A DNA stretch of 64,000 nt from an uncultured Paracoccaceae bacterium. GTDB lineage: Bacteria; Pseudomonadota; Alphaproteobacteria; Rhodobacterales; Rhodobacteraceae. Shown here piece after piece: positions 9,483 through 18,242 of the stretch (its first letter is position 1; the number at the start of each line of letters is the position of its first letter). The stretch lies in assembly GCA_937864535.1 (NCBI GenBank), contig CALMJS010000032.1:62001-126000 (forward strand), written 5' to 3'. The notes under the pieces are model-generated. The model was not told where the DNA came from and made no database searches. It saw only the letters and a list, made by a program, of their open reading frames with translations. A program made the translations under genes and the position numbers.

Positions 9483-9986
9483 TCAATCCACTCCGTAAAC
9501 CGACAGGTCCAGCCGCCGCGTTTGCGACCTCTCAGCCGGGGTTAGAGGGTATTTCCGCAGTTGATATTCGTAGTGCAGCGACAGACGCGTGCCCCATCCG
9601 GCATGGACCGACCCCATCAGGCGAATATGGGCATCCATCCACGTTTGCCGCGAATAATCGTCGAACCCGCCGCCCATCGCGGTTTTGCCGCGCAAACGGG
9701 CCAGTAGACCGGGCTTGCGATAGCTGCGGGTCGCCTCTTCTTGGGCACGCACGACGGCGGCGGTGATAGCCTCCATCACCAGAAACACGATCTCGTGCCC
9801 ATCGACCTGACGCCGTTCGACCTCGGTCTCGTCATGGGTCACGACCCAGTCGAAGATCGGTCCCTGACCTTCGACGTGGGTGTCGCGCTCTTCGACCGGC
9901 TGGCTGGGCAACACATAGTCGGGCTGCGGCATCCTCAGCCGCGCCAAGGTCGTGCGGATTTCGGTTTCGACGTCCATCCGTTTCAC
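9483..9986 (-). CDS. Imm63-like protein
   Basis: 167-residue soluble protein without signal peptide. The pattern of an acidic segment followed by ETEVERRQVDGHEIVFLVMEAITAAVV, then an aromatic-rich C-terminal helix (YSRQTWMDAHIRLMGSVHAGWG) ending LRKYPLTP, resembles the Imm63 immunity-protein family (compare its ELERRTT...ELLYWVF and Q-ELL...W...L..HP pattern). Family membership is inferred from memory and not computed. It overlaps the aminotransferase stop by 4 nt (ATGA), so the two are translationally coupled. No toxin gene is recognisable nearby. Confidence 0.55.
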   Translation of the reverse strand: MKRMDVETEIRTTLARLRMPQPDYVLPSQPVEERDTHVEGQGPIFDWVVTHDETEVERRQVDGHEIVFLVMEAITAAVVRAQEEATRSYRKPGLLARLRGKTAMGGGFDDYSRQTWMDAHIRLMGSVHAGWGTRLSLHYEYQLRKYPLTPAERSQTRRLDLSVYGVD

Positions 9987-11188
9987 GATTCGGCGGCCTG
10001 CTGTTGCCAGACCGCCGAAACCTCGGCCCGAATGATCCGCGCGATCTGGGCGCAGTCGTCCAGCGAAAATGTCAGCGGCAGGCGCATATCCATGATCCCG
10101 GCCAAGATCCGGTCGGTCTGCGGCATCGCCGGATGCGGCGCGTATTTCCAGCTATCGTATTTCGAGGTAAATCCGACCGGCTCGCTCGCGCCGAACCATT
10201 TTAGCTCGACCCCGCGGGCCGCACAGCGCGCAACCACCGCGCGAATGCGATCAGCGGGCCAGTCCAGCAGCAAAAACTGGAACGAAGAGGCGACAAAACT
10301 CTCTTCTTCGGGACGGTCAATCAGGGTCATGCCGGGCGTATCGCGCAGGCCTGCCTCGACCACGCGATAGCGGGCATTCCATTTCCCGCACTGTTCGGTC
10401 AGCAATCGCAGTTGTGGCCGCAAAATCGCCGCGCGCAGATTGTCCATGCGCCCCGAAATATTGGGGGTCTCGTATTTGATCTGTGCAAAGGCCTCGGGCG
10501 GCGGCGCGGCGCGATGGCGATCGAACAGCATGTAGCTGCCGGACATCATGATGGCCCGCGCCATGGCGTCGGTGTCGTCCGAGATCAGCAGGCCGCCCTC
10601 GCCGCTGTTCATATGTTTGTAGGTCTGGGTGGAATAGCAGCCAAAGGTGCCGAACCGCCCCGAATAGGTTCCATGCCACTGCGCCCCCATCGTATGGGCG
10701 CAATCCTCGATCACCGTGACGCCAGACGCGCCACAAATCCGCATGAGTTCGTCCATATCGCAGATATGCCCGCGCATATGCGACAGCAGAAGGACCTTGG
10801 CCTTGCCGATTTTGGCGCGCAGGTCCGACAGGTCGATCACCAGACCTTCGGTGACGCCGACATAGACCGGCACTGCGCCAAGGCTGGCAATCGCGCCCGG
10901 CACCGGGGCCAGCGTAAAGGCATTGGTCAACACCGGATCGCCCGGTTTGACCCCAACTGCCCGCAAGGCCGTCGTGATCGCATACCCGCCCGAGGCTACC
11001 GCCAGACAATAGCGCGCGCCGGTCGCCTCTGCGAATTCTTCTTCCAGCAGCGCGGCTTCGGCAATTTCACCGGCAACGGTGTTATAGCGGTGCAGGCGCC
11101 CGTGACGCATGACCGCAATCGCCGCCTCGATCCCCTCTTCGGGGATCGGCTCTTGCTGTGTGAAATTCCCACCAAAGATTTCGGACAT
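9983..11188 (-). CDS. DegT/DnrJ/EryC1/StrS-family PLP aminotransferase
   Basis: Fold-type I aminotransferase of the group that aminates nucleotide-linked keto-sugars for cell-surface or secondary-metabolite sugars. It has 401 residues, with D162 in IEDCAHTMGA (pyridine nitrogen contact) and K191 in STQTYKHMNSGEGG (Schiff-base lysine). The glycine-rich phosphate-binding turn is ASGGYAITTAL. The start has a GGAGG site 7 nt upstream. No other nucleotide-sugar gene adjoins it; the partner is the overlapping Imm63-like gene. The substrate is unknown. Confidence 0.85.
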   Translation of the reverse strand: MSEIFGGNFTQQEPIPEEGIEAAIAVMRHGRLHRYNTVAGEIAEAALLEEEFAEATGARYCLAVASGGYAITTALRAVGVKPGDPVLTNAFTLAPVPGAIASLGAVPVYVGVTEGLVIDLSDLRAKIGKAKVLLLSHMRGHICDMDELMRICGASGVTVIEDCAHTMGAQWHGTYSGRFGTFGCYSTQTYKHMNSGEGGLLISDDTDAMARAIMMSGSYMLFDRHRAAPPPEAFAQIKYETPNISGRMDNLRAAILRPQLRLLTEQCGKWNARYRVVEAGLRDTPGMTLIDRPEEESFVASSFQFLLLDWPADRIRAVVARCAARGVELKWFGASEPVGFTSKYDSWKYAPHPAMPQTDRILAGIMDMRLPLTFSLDDCAQIARIIRAEVSAVWQQQAAES

Positions 11189-11233
11189 GGCCGCACCTCC
11201 ATGGACCGAAAATGACGGGACAGGCCGTTAGGG

Positions 11234-12472
11234 TCAATCCGCCTTGGCGCGATGGGCTTTCTGCATGCGCACAAAGGTCACAAGTGTGACCGCCAAGATA
11301 CCAGCCGCAATAAAGAAACTCGCGGAGGGACTCTGAACCGGGGCGCGATCCGACATGAAAAACCCGAAGGTCTGGGAATAGAAGATCGTACCGAACAACA
11401 TCACCAGATTCATGATCGCCGACATGCCTCCCTGCAACTCGCCCTGGGCGTTTTCCGGCACCTCGCGCGAGGCCAGTCCCATCAGCATCGGATGGATCAG
11501 GCCTTCGGGGCCGTGGATGATCAGCAGGACCAGCACCACCAGCAGGCTATCGGCAAAGCCGTAGCCGACCGCCGCAATCGTCGCGCTGATCAGCCCCATC
11601 AGCGCCACCCGCCGTTCGCCGAACCGCCGCACAAGCGGCCCCGACAGCCCGCCCTGCATGATGGATTGCACGATGCCAAAGCCCATCAGCGTGATACCGA
11701 CCCCAGCCTCGCTCCAGCCGAAACGGGCCATACCCCAGAACGGCCAGATCGTCGGATAGACCGCCGAGCCAAAGAAAAACAGTGCCGTCACGATCGAGAG
11801 CGGCAGCACGGTGGGATAGGTGCGGAACACCTTGAACGCGCCGAACGGATTGGCCCGCCGCCAGTCGAATTTCCGCCGGTTTTCCGCCGACAGGGATTCC
11901 GGCAGCGCAAAATAGCCGATGCAGAAATTCACCGCCGAAACCCCGGCCGCGGTCCAGAACGGCACCCTCGGGCCAAACTCGCCCAGCAGCCCGCCAACGC
12001 CCGGCCCGATCACAAATCCCAGACCAAAGGCCGCCCCGACCATGCCAAAGGCCGCCGCACGGTCTTCGGGCGGGGTGATGTCGGCCAGAACGGCATTGGC
12101 GATGACATAGGACGCGCCGCAAACGCCCGCGATCAACCGGCCAAGGAAGAGGACAGACAGCGACGGCGCGAGGGCACAGAGCACGTAATCCGCCGCCATC
12201 CCGCCAATCGCCAACAACAGCAATGGTCGCCGCCCAAAGGCATCCGACAGGTTGCCCAGAACCGGCCCCATGATGAATTGCGCCACCGAATAGGTCGCGA
12301 ACATCGCGCCTGAAATCTGCGCAGCCCGCCCCAGATCGACATGGCCCACATCGGTCAGGAGCGCGGGCAAAACCGGAATGATCAGCCCGATTCCGACCAT
12401 ATCGAGGAAAATCGTAATGAAAATAAACAGGCGCACGCCGCGGCGGCGCTTGGCGTCGATCAAGGGGGTCAT
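11234..12472 (-). CDS. TetA-like MFS drug/metabolite exporter
   Basis: Twelve-helix major facilitator of the TCR/Tet (DHA1) type, 412 residues. Loop 2-3 has the motif A sequence GNLSDAFGRRPLLL, and helix 5 shows the antiporter motif C (GLGFVIGPGVGGLLG). Helix 1 contains the membrane-embedded aspartate (FLDMVGIGLIIPVLP) of TetA(B)-like proteins. Lies between gph and the aminotransferase on the same strand (57-nt and 45-nt gaps). Substrate unknown; similarity to TetA does not show tetracycline resistance. Confidence 0.85.
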   Translation of the reverse strand: MTPLIDAKRRRGVRLFIFITIFLDMVGIGLIIPVLPALLTDVGHVDLGRAAQISGAMFATYSVAQFIMGPVLGNLSDAFGRRPLLLLAIGGMAADYVLCALAPSLSVLFLGRLIAGVCGASYVIANAVLADITPPEDRAAAFGMVGAAFGLGFVIGPGVGGLLGEFGPRVPFWTAAGVSAVNFCIGYFALPESLSAENRRKFDWRRANPFGAFKVFRTYPTVLPLSIVTALFFFGSAVYPTIWPFWGMARFGWSEAGVGITLMGFGIVQSIMQGGLSGPLVRRFGERRVALMGLISATIAAVGYGFADSLLVVLVLLIIHGPEGLIHPMLMGLASREVPENAQGELQGGMSAIMNLVMLFGTIFYSQTFGFFMSDRAPVQSPSASFFIAAGILAVTLVTFVRMQKAHRAKAD

Positions 12473-12529
12473 AATACGCTCCGGAGGTATGACCGCACCT
12501 AATCCCCGACGCCATGCGGGGTCAATGGG

Positions 12530-13192
12530 TCACAGGTTCAGACCGCGCACCACCTCTGTCAGGTCCTCGTAGCGATTGATCAGCGCATCCGCGCCGAACT
12601 GCTGCACCTCTTCGGCGGCAGGTCCAAAGGTCACGAGGATCGACGGCACCCCCGCCGCCCGCGAGGTTTTGAAATCGGTGATACTGTCACCGACCAGACA
12701 ACACCGCGCCGGATCGCCGCCTGCACGGCGGGCCGCCTCGAACAGGGGTTCGGGATCGGGTTTGCGCACCGGCAGCGTATCGGCCCCCACCAGCGATCCG
12801 AACGCGTCCAGAACGCCCAAGGCCTGCATCAGCGAAATCGCCAGACCTTCGGGTTTGTTGGTGCAAATCCCCACGGCATAGCCCTGATCCTTGAGGTCGG
12901 CGACCGCCTCCATCACCCCGGGATAGAGCGTCGTATGACGGCACAGATCGGCGCCATAGGCCTCGAGCAGCAGGGGGTATTGGCGGTCGATCTCTTCGGG
13001 ACCGTGGCTGCCCGTGCGCGCAAAGCCCAAGGTCAGCATGGCCCGCCCGCCGCGCAGCGCCACACCGGCGTCCGCCACCGGGTCCAGCACATCGCCCAGC
13101 CCGAGCCCGCGAAAACAGGCATTCGCCGAGGCAATCAGGTCGCGGCTGGTATCGGCCAAGGTACCGTCGAGGTCGAAAATCACGCTACGCAT
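12530..13192 (-). CDS. gph: phosphoglycolate phosphatase (HAD superfamily)
   Basis: Dephosphorylates 2-phosphoglycolate, a product of DNA repair or of RuBisCO oxygenation. The 220 residues contain HAD motif I FDLDGTLADT, motif II (CTNKPEG), the conserved lysine in RKPDPEP and motif III/IV GDSITDFKTSRAAG. The frame stays open for over 1 kb upstream across glmU, but homology begins at MRSVIFDLDGT. Divergent from glmU (117-bp spacer). Other small-molecule HAD substrates are possible. Confidence 0.85.
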   Translation of the reverse strand: MRSVIFDLDGTLADTSRDLIASANACFRGLGLGDVLDPVADAGVALRGGRAMLTLGFARTGSHGPEEIDRQYPLLLEAYGADLCRHTTLYPGVMEAVADLKDQGYAVGICTNKPEGLAISLMQALGVLDAFGSLVGADTLPVRKPDPEPLFEAARRAGGDPARCCLVGDSITDFKTSRAAGVPSILVTFGPAAEEVQQFGADALINRYEDLTEVVRGLNL

Positions 13193-13254
13193 CAGAAAAT
13201 CCCGCTCTTTTCCCCCTGTGTAACGAACCGAAAGGTGATGTGAAGTCCGAATTG

Positions 13255-13283
13255 TTGCGATATGGGACAGGCAAGGCCATACA
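13255..13283 (+). promoter_or_regulatory. candidate glmUS promoter
   Basis: TTGCGA (13255-13260), 17-bp spacer and CATACA (13278-13283) lie in the gph/glmU divergent spacer, placing a transcription start about 20 nt before the glmU ATG. Weak consensus match. Confidence 0.25.
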
Positions 13284-13309
13284 AGGGCCAAAATAGTTAC
13301 GAGGCGCAT

Positions 13310-14668
13310 ATGAGCATTGCATTGATCGTTCTGGCCGCAGGCATGGGAACGCGCATGAATTCCGACCTTCCCAAGGTTTTGCATGAACTGGCCGGGGCGC
13401 CGCTGGTGGTTCATGCGATGAAATCGGGCGAGGCCCTGTCGCCCGAAAAGATCGTCGTCGTCACGGGAAATGGTGCCGATGCCGTCGAAAAGGCCGTCAC
13501 AAAATGGAACCCCGACGCGCAGGTCGCCCTTCAGGCCGAACAGAATGGCACCGGCCACGCTGTGATGCAGGCCCGCGCCGCGCTGGAGGGATTTACCGGC
13601 GACGCGATTGTTCTCTATGGTGATACCCCGTTCATCCAGCCCGAGACGCTGGAGAAAATGCTCTATGCCCGCCGCACCCATGATGTGGTCGTTCTGGGCT
13701 TTGAGGTGCCGGACACGTCGGTGCGCTATGGTCGCTTGGTGACGACAGGAGACGACCTCTCGGCCATCGTCGAGTTCAAAGACGCGACCGAGGCGCAGCG
13801 CCAGATCACCCTGTGCAACTCCGGTGTGATTTGCGCCGATGCGGGCCTGCTGTTTTCCCTGCTCGACGATGTGACCAACGACAATGCCGCCGGGGAATAT
13901 TACCTCACGGATATCGTCGCCTTGGCCCGCCAGCGCGGTATGAACGCCACCGTGGTGCGCTGCGATGAAACCGAAACGTTGGGCGTGAACACCCGCGCGG
14001 AACTCGCGCGCGCGGAACAGATGTATCAGGCCCGTGCCCGCCTTGCGGCGATGGAGGATGGTGTTACCCTGCACGCGCCGGACACGGTGATCTTTGCCCA
14101 TGATACGGTGATCGGGCGCGATGCCATCATCGAACCGCAGGTGGTGTTCGGCCCCGGCGTGACGATTGAAACCGGCGCGCGCATTCGCGCCTTTTCCCAC
14201 CTAGAGGGCTGTCATGTCAGCCGCGGCGCGACTGTCGGCCCCTTTGCCCGGCTGCGCCCCGGTGCCGAACTGGCCGAAGACGTGCACATCGGCAACTTTG
14301 TCGAAATCAAGAACGCCACGATCGACGAAGGCGCCAAGGTCAACCACCTGACCTATATCGGTGACGCGGAGATCGGCAAAAAGACCAACATCGGCGCGGG
14401 CACGATCACCTGCAACTATGACGGCGTGTTCAAGCACCGCACCACCATCGGGGCCAACGTGTTTATCGGGTCGAACACCATGCTGGTCGCCCCGGTCAAG
14501 GTCGGCAATTTCGCCATGACCGCCACCGGCACGATTGTCACCCGCGACGTACCCAGCGGCGATATGGCCGTTGGCCGCGCCAAGCAGGAAAACAAGGCCG
14601 GATTTGCGGACCGTTTCTTTGAAAAACTCGAGGCCAAGAAGGCCAGCCAGTCCAAGGAGTCCAAATAA
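13310..14668 (+). CDS. glmU: bifunctional N-acetylglucosamine-1-phosphate uridyltransferase / glucosamine-1-phosphate acetyltransferase
   Basis: Makes UDP-GlcNAc for peptidoglycan and lipid A. Of its 452 residues, the N-terminal Rossmann pyrophosphorylase domain (1-230) opens with VLAAGMGTRMNSDLPKVLHE, and the C-terminal left-handed beta-helix (about 250-452) shows hexapeptide repeats and the acetyltransferase segment NHLTYIGDAEIG...GAGTITCNYDG. The start at 13310 follows a GAGG ribosome site and gives the standard N-terminus; an ATG 48 nt upstream does not. Its TAA overlaps the glmS ATG by one base. Confidence 0.96.
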   Translation: MSIALIVLAAGMGTRMNSDLPKVLHELAGAPLVVHAMKSGEALSPEKIVVVTGNGADAVEKAVTKWNPDAQVALQAEQNGTGHAVMQARAALEGFTGDAIVLYGDTPFIQPETLEKMLYARRTHDVVVLGFEVPDTSVRYGRLVTTGDDLSAIVEFKDATEAQRQITLCNSGVICADAGLLFSLLDDVTNDNAAGEYYLTDIVALARQRGMNATVVRCDETETLGVNTRAELARAEQMYQARARLAAMEDGVTLHAPDTVIFAHDTVIGRDAIIEPQVVFGPGVTIETGARIRAFSHLEGCHVSRGATVGPFARLRPGAELAEDVHIGNFVEIKNATIDEGAKVNHLTYIGDAEIGKKTNIGAGTITCNYDGVFKHRTTIGANVFIGSNTMLVAPVKVGNFAMTATGTIVTRDVPSGDMAVGRAKQENKAGFADRFFEKLEAKKASQSKESK

Positions 14669-16485
14669 TGTGTGGCATTGTCGGCGTTCTGGGCAACCAC
14701 GAAGCGGCCCCCATTCTGGTCGAGGCGCTCAAGCGTCTGGAATATCGCGGCTATGACAGCGCCGGGATTGCCACCGTCAATCACGGTGCGCTGGACCGCC
14801 GCCGCGCTGTCGGCAAACTGGTGAACCTGTCCGACCGTCTGGTGCACGAACCCTTGGCCGGCAAGGCGGGCATCGGACATACTCGCTGGGCGACCCATGG
14901 TGCCGCCACCGAAGGTAACGCCCACCCCCATCGCGCCGGTCAGGTCGCTGTCGTTCACAACGGCATCATCGAGAATTTCCGCGAATTGCGCGAATTTCTG
15001 GCCGAACAGGGCATCGGCTATGAAACCGACACGGATACCGAAACCATCGCGCTGATGGTGCAATACCACCTGTCGCAGGGGCTCTCGCCGCGCGAGGCCG
15101 CCGCGACAACCATTGCGGGACTAGAGGGGGCCTATGCCCTCTGCCTGCTGTTCGAGGGCGAGGACGACCTGATGATCGCCGCCCGCAAAGGCAGCCCTCT
15201 GGCCATCGGCCACGGCAAGGGCGAGGTCTATGTCGGATCTGACGCGATTGCGCTTGCGCCTTGGACCAACCAGATCACCTACCTCGACGAGGGCGACTGG
15301 GCGATCCTGACCCGCAACAGCATCGACATCCGCGACGCCAGCGGCCAGCAGGTTCAGCGCGACATGCGGGTGGTCAACGTCGACGCTGCCCGCATCGACA
15401 AGGGCGGCTATAAGCACTTTATGGCCAAGGAAATCGCCGAACAGCCCACCGTCCTGACCGAGGTTCTGGGCCATTACGTCCGCGATGGCGGCATCAGCCT
15501 ACCGGGCGAAACCTTGGATTTTACCAAGGTGCAGCGTCTGACGATGGTCGCCTGCGGCACTGCGTTTTATGCCTGCTACGTGGCGAAATACTGGTTCGAA
15601 CAGATCGCCGGACTGCCGGTGGAAATCGACGTGGCCAGCGAATTCCGCTACCGCGAACCGCCGATTACCGCTGGCACGGTCGCACTGTTTGTCAGCCAGT
15701 CTGGCGAAACCGCCGACACGCTGGCCGCGCTACGCTATTGCAAGGGCCGCGCCGATGCCATCGTCTCGGTCGTCAACGTGCGCGAGAGTTCGATCGCCCG
15801 CGAGAGCGATCTGGCCCTGCCGATCCTCGCCGGGGTCGAGGTCGGCGTCGCCTCGACCAAGGCGTTTACCAACCAGTTGATGACCTTGGCCCTGCTGGTG
15901 CTCAAGGCCGCGCAGCAGCGCGGCACGCTGACGGCAGAGGCGCTGGCCGCGCGGCTGGAGGCGCTGCGCAGCCTGCCGGGGCTGGTGAACACCGCCCTGA
16001 CCATCGATGCCCGCTGCGAGGCGCTGGCGGTCAAACTGGCAGAGGCCCGCGATATCCTGTTCCTTGGCCGCGGGCAGATGTATCCCCTCGCCCTCGAAGG
16101 CGCATTAAAGCTCAAGGAAATCAGCTATATCCACGCCGAAGCCTATGCATCGGGCGAACTGAAGCACGGTCCCATCGCACTGGTGGACAAACATGTGCCG
16201 GTGATCGTCATGGCACCGCGTGACGGGCTATTCGACAAGACCATCAGCAACATGCAAGAGGTCATGGCCCGCGGGGGCCGCGTCCTGCTGGTCACCGACA
16301 AAAAAGGCGCGGCCGAGGCCGGAGACGGCGTCTGGGAAACCCTGATCATGCCGGAAACCGATCCGTTCCTTGCGCCGATCCTCTATGCGGTTCCGGCGCA
16401 GATGCTGGCCTACTACACCGCCGTGGCCAAGGGCACGGATGTGGACCAGCCCCGCAACCTCGCAAAATCGGTGACGGTAGAATAA
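14668..16485 (+). CDS. glmS: glutamine-fructose-6-phosphate aminotransferase (isomerizing)
   Basis: Forms glucosamine-6-phosphate from fructose-6-phosphate and glutamine, the entry step to UDP-GlcNAc. The 605 residues comprise a class II glutamine amidotransferase domain (1 to about 220, N-terminal nucleophile C2 in MCGIVGVLG, then TRWATHG) and two SIS sugar-isomerase domains (about 285-415 and 455-590), ending in the conserved LAKSVTVE. Translation is coupled to glmU by TAATG, which leaves no room for a glmS ribozyme leader. Its product also feeds the nonulosonate locus at 47-57 kb through UDP-GlcNAc. Confidence 0.97.
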   Translation: MCGIVGVLGNHEAAPILVEALKRLEYRGYDSAGIATVNHGALDRRRAVGKLVNLSDRLVHEPLAGKAGIGHTRWATHGAATEGNAHPHRAGQVAVVHNGIIENFRELREFLAEQGIGYETDTDTETIALMVQYHLSQGLSPREAAATTIAGLEGAYALCLLFEGEDDLMIAARKGSPLAIGHGKGEVYVGSDAIALAPWTNQITYLDEGDWAILTRNSIDIRDASGQQVQRDMRVVNVDAARIDKGGYKHFMAKEIAEQPTVLTEVLGHYVRDGGISLPGETLDFTKVQRLTMVACGTAFYACYVAKYWFEQIAGLPVEIDVASEFRYREPPITAGTVALFVSQSGETADTLAALRYCKGRADAIVSVVNVRESSIARESDLALPILAGVEVGVASTKAFTNQLMTLALLVLKAAQQRGTLTAEALAARLEALRSLPGLVNTALTIDARCEALAVKLAEARDILFLGRGQMYPLALEGALKLKEISYIHAEAYASGELKHGPIALVDKHVPVIVMAPRDGLFDKTISNMQEVMARGGRVLLVTDKKGAAEAGDGVWETLIMPETDPFLAPILYAVPAQMLAYYTAVAKGTDVDQPRNLAKSVTVE

Positions 16486-17033
16486 TGGCCAAGCAGTTTC
16501 CCGCCTTTGACGACGTGACCACCGATTTCGTGGCCAAGCAGCACATCTTCTTTGTCGGCACCGCCGACACAGAGGGCCGCGTCAATGTCTCGCCCAAGGG
16601 CGGGGACAGCCTGCGCATTCTGGGGCCGAACCGGCTGATCTGGCGCAACCTCACCGGAAGCGGCAATGAAACCGCCGGACATCTGAAATCGGTGAACCGG
16701 ATGACGGTGATGTGGTGCAGCTTTGACAAGCGACCGGTGATCCTGCGCGCCTATGGTACGGCCCGGACCCTGCACACCGGCGACAGCGACTGGCAGGCGC
16801 TCGACAGCCATTTCGCCCCCCATGTGGGCGCGCGCCAGATCTATGACATGCAGGTCGATCTGGTGCAGACCTCCTGTGGATTTGCTGTGCCGTTTTTCGA
16901 CTTTGTCGCGGATCGCGACACGCTGGATATCTGGTCCGAACAGCGCGGCGCAGACGGTATTCGCGACTATTGGGCGGAAAAGAACACAGCGACGATCGAC
17001 GGGCGCGACACCGGTATCGCCGATTATCTGTGA
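16485..17033 (+). CDS. pyridoxamine 5'-phosphate oxidase-family (FMN split-barrel) protein
   Basis: 182-residue protein with the PNPOx split-barrel pattern: early HIFFVGTADTEGRVNVSPKG, then NRLIWRNLTGSGNETAGHL and MTVMWCSFDKRPVILRAYG. Such proteins bind flavin or heme; the real substrate is unknown and true PdxH activity is unlikely because the PdxH C-terminal segment is missing. The start overlaps the glmS stop (TAATG), so it is the third gene of the glmUS operon. Confidence 0.8.
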   Translation: MAKQFPAFDDVTTDFVAKQHIFFVGTADTEGRVNVSPKGGDSLRILGPNRLIWRNLTGSGNETAGHLKSVNRMTVMWCSFDKRPVILRAYGTARTLHTGDSDWQALDSHFAPHVGARQIYDMQVDLVQTSCGFAVPFFDFVADRDTLDIWSEQRGADGIRDYWAEKNTATIDGRDTGIADYL

Positions 17034-17116
17034 GTGCTGGACAGCCGGGGGCAAAGGGGCTAGCCTGACCCTGCGCCCGCCATGGGTGCCCTTCTCTGGA
17101 ACAGAGGCTCCCCCAC

Positions 17117-17587
17117 ATGACAGATTTGAACACGGCGATCACCATCGCCACAGCCGCGCATGCCGGTCAGACGGATCGCGGCGGCCAGCCCTACATCCTG
17201 CACCCGCTCCGGGTCATGCTGTCGCTGCACGACCCCGACCAGCGGATCGTCGCGGTGCTGCACGATGTGATCGAAGACTGCGCGGATCAAGGCTATGACC
17301 GGGCCTATCTGGCGGCGGCAGGGTTCAGCGATACGATCCTCGCCGCGCTGGATGCGGTCAGCAAAACCCCGCAAGAGGCCGAGGCGATGCGCAACGCGAC
17401 CGGCGCGGCCAAGGATGCCGCCTATCTGCGTTTTGTCGCCCGCGCCAAGGCGGACCCCATCGGGCGGCATGTCAAGCGCGCGGACCTGATCGACAACATG
17501 GATACATCGCGCCTGCCATGCATCACGCCCGAGGACCTGCTGCGCGTCGCACGGTATCAACAGGCGGTTGCCCTGTTAGACGGTTGA
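17117..17587 (+). CDS. small HD-domain hydrolase, MESH1/SpoT hydrolase-like
   Basis: 156-residue HD protein resembling the stand-alone (p)ppGpp hydrolase fold. It shows H15 in AAHAGQTDRGG, H29 in PYILHPLRVM, the H49-D50 pair in VAVLHDVIEDC and a later KRADLIDNMD aspartate. It lacks synthetase, TGS and ACT domains. Activity could be (p)ppGpp, NADPH or another phosphate ester; sequence alone cannot decide. It is 83 nt after the PNPOx gene on the same strand. Confidence 0.75.
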   Translation: MTDLNTAITIATAAHAGQTDRGGQPYILHPLRVMLSLHDPDQRIVAVLHDVIEDCADQGYDRAYLAAAGFSDTILAALDAVSKTPQEAEAMRNATGAAKDAAYLRFVARAKADPIGRHVKRADLIDNMDTSRLPCITPEDLLRVARYQQAVALLDG

Positions 17588-17639
17588 TAAGGGACGGGGC
17601 TTCGACTATCGCCGACACCATCCGCGACAAGAGGTTCAC

Positions 17640-18242
17640 ATGACCGATATCATCTGGCCCGCGCCCGTCATCCTGACCGATACTGCGGTCACACTGGCTC
17701 CCTTGACCCAAGACCACGCGGTCGATCTGACCTTGGCCGCGGCGGACGGCGATCTGTGGCGGCTGTGGTATACGATGATCCCGCATCCCGATCAGGTCAG
17801 CGCCGAAATCGACCGCCGTCTGGGTTTGCAGGCAAAGGGCACCATGCTGCCCTTTGCTATCCTGACGCCAGAGGGGCGTGCCGTGGGGATGACCACCTAT
17901 ATGAACATCGACGCGGGCAACCGGCGGCTCGAAATCGGATCGACCTGGTATGCCCAATCGGTGCAGCGCGGGCCGATGAACACGCAGGCCAAATGCCTGC
18001 TGCTGGGCCATGCGTTTGAAACGCTCGGCTGTAACGCGGTGGAATTTCGCACACACTTCATGAACCACCAGAGCCGCGCCGCGATTGAACGGCTGGGCGC
18101 GAAACTGGATGGTGTCTTGCGGTCGCATATGGTGATGGCGGATGGCTCGCTGCGCGATACCTGCGTCTATTCGATCCTCGCCCATGAATGGCCTGCGGTG
18201 CGCAATAATCTCACTTGGAAACTAGAAAGGCCGCGTGGCTGA
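17640..18242 (+). CDS. GNAT-family N-acetyltransferase (RimJ/RimL-like)
   Basis: 200 residues with the RimJ/RimL layout: LAPLTQDHAVDL near the N-terminus, RLEIGSTWYAQSVQRGPMNTQAK as the acetyl-CoA binding region, and AVEFRTHFMNHQSRAAIERLGAKLDGVLR in the C-terminal half. Likely acetylates an amino group of a protein or small molecule; the target is unknown. The TGA overlaps the next start (TGATG at 18240-18244). Confidence 0.82.
   Translation: MTDIIWPAPVILTDTAVTLAPLTQDHAVDLTLAAADGDLWRLWYTMIPHPDQVSAEIDRRLGLQAKGTMLPFAILTPEGRAVGMTTYMNIDAGNRRLEIGSTWYAQSVQRGPMNTQAKCLLLGHAFETLGCNAVEFRTHFMNHQSRAAIERLGAKLDGVLRSHMVMADGSLRDTCVYSILAHEWPAVRNNLTWKLERPRG

Noticed and set aside
12530-14200. A 556-codon minus-strand frame covering gph and most of glmU
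   Set aside because: Only the part from 13192 downward has HAD motifs; the rest is antisense to the clearly conserved glmU gene and has a low-complexity shadow composition.
14600-14680. glmS ribozyme leader
   Set aside because: The glmS ATG overlaps the glmU stop, so there is no untranslated leader.
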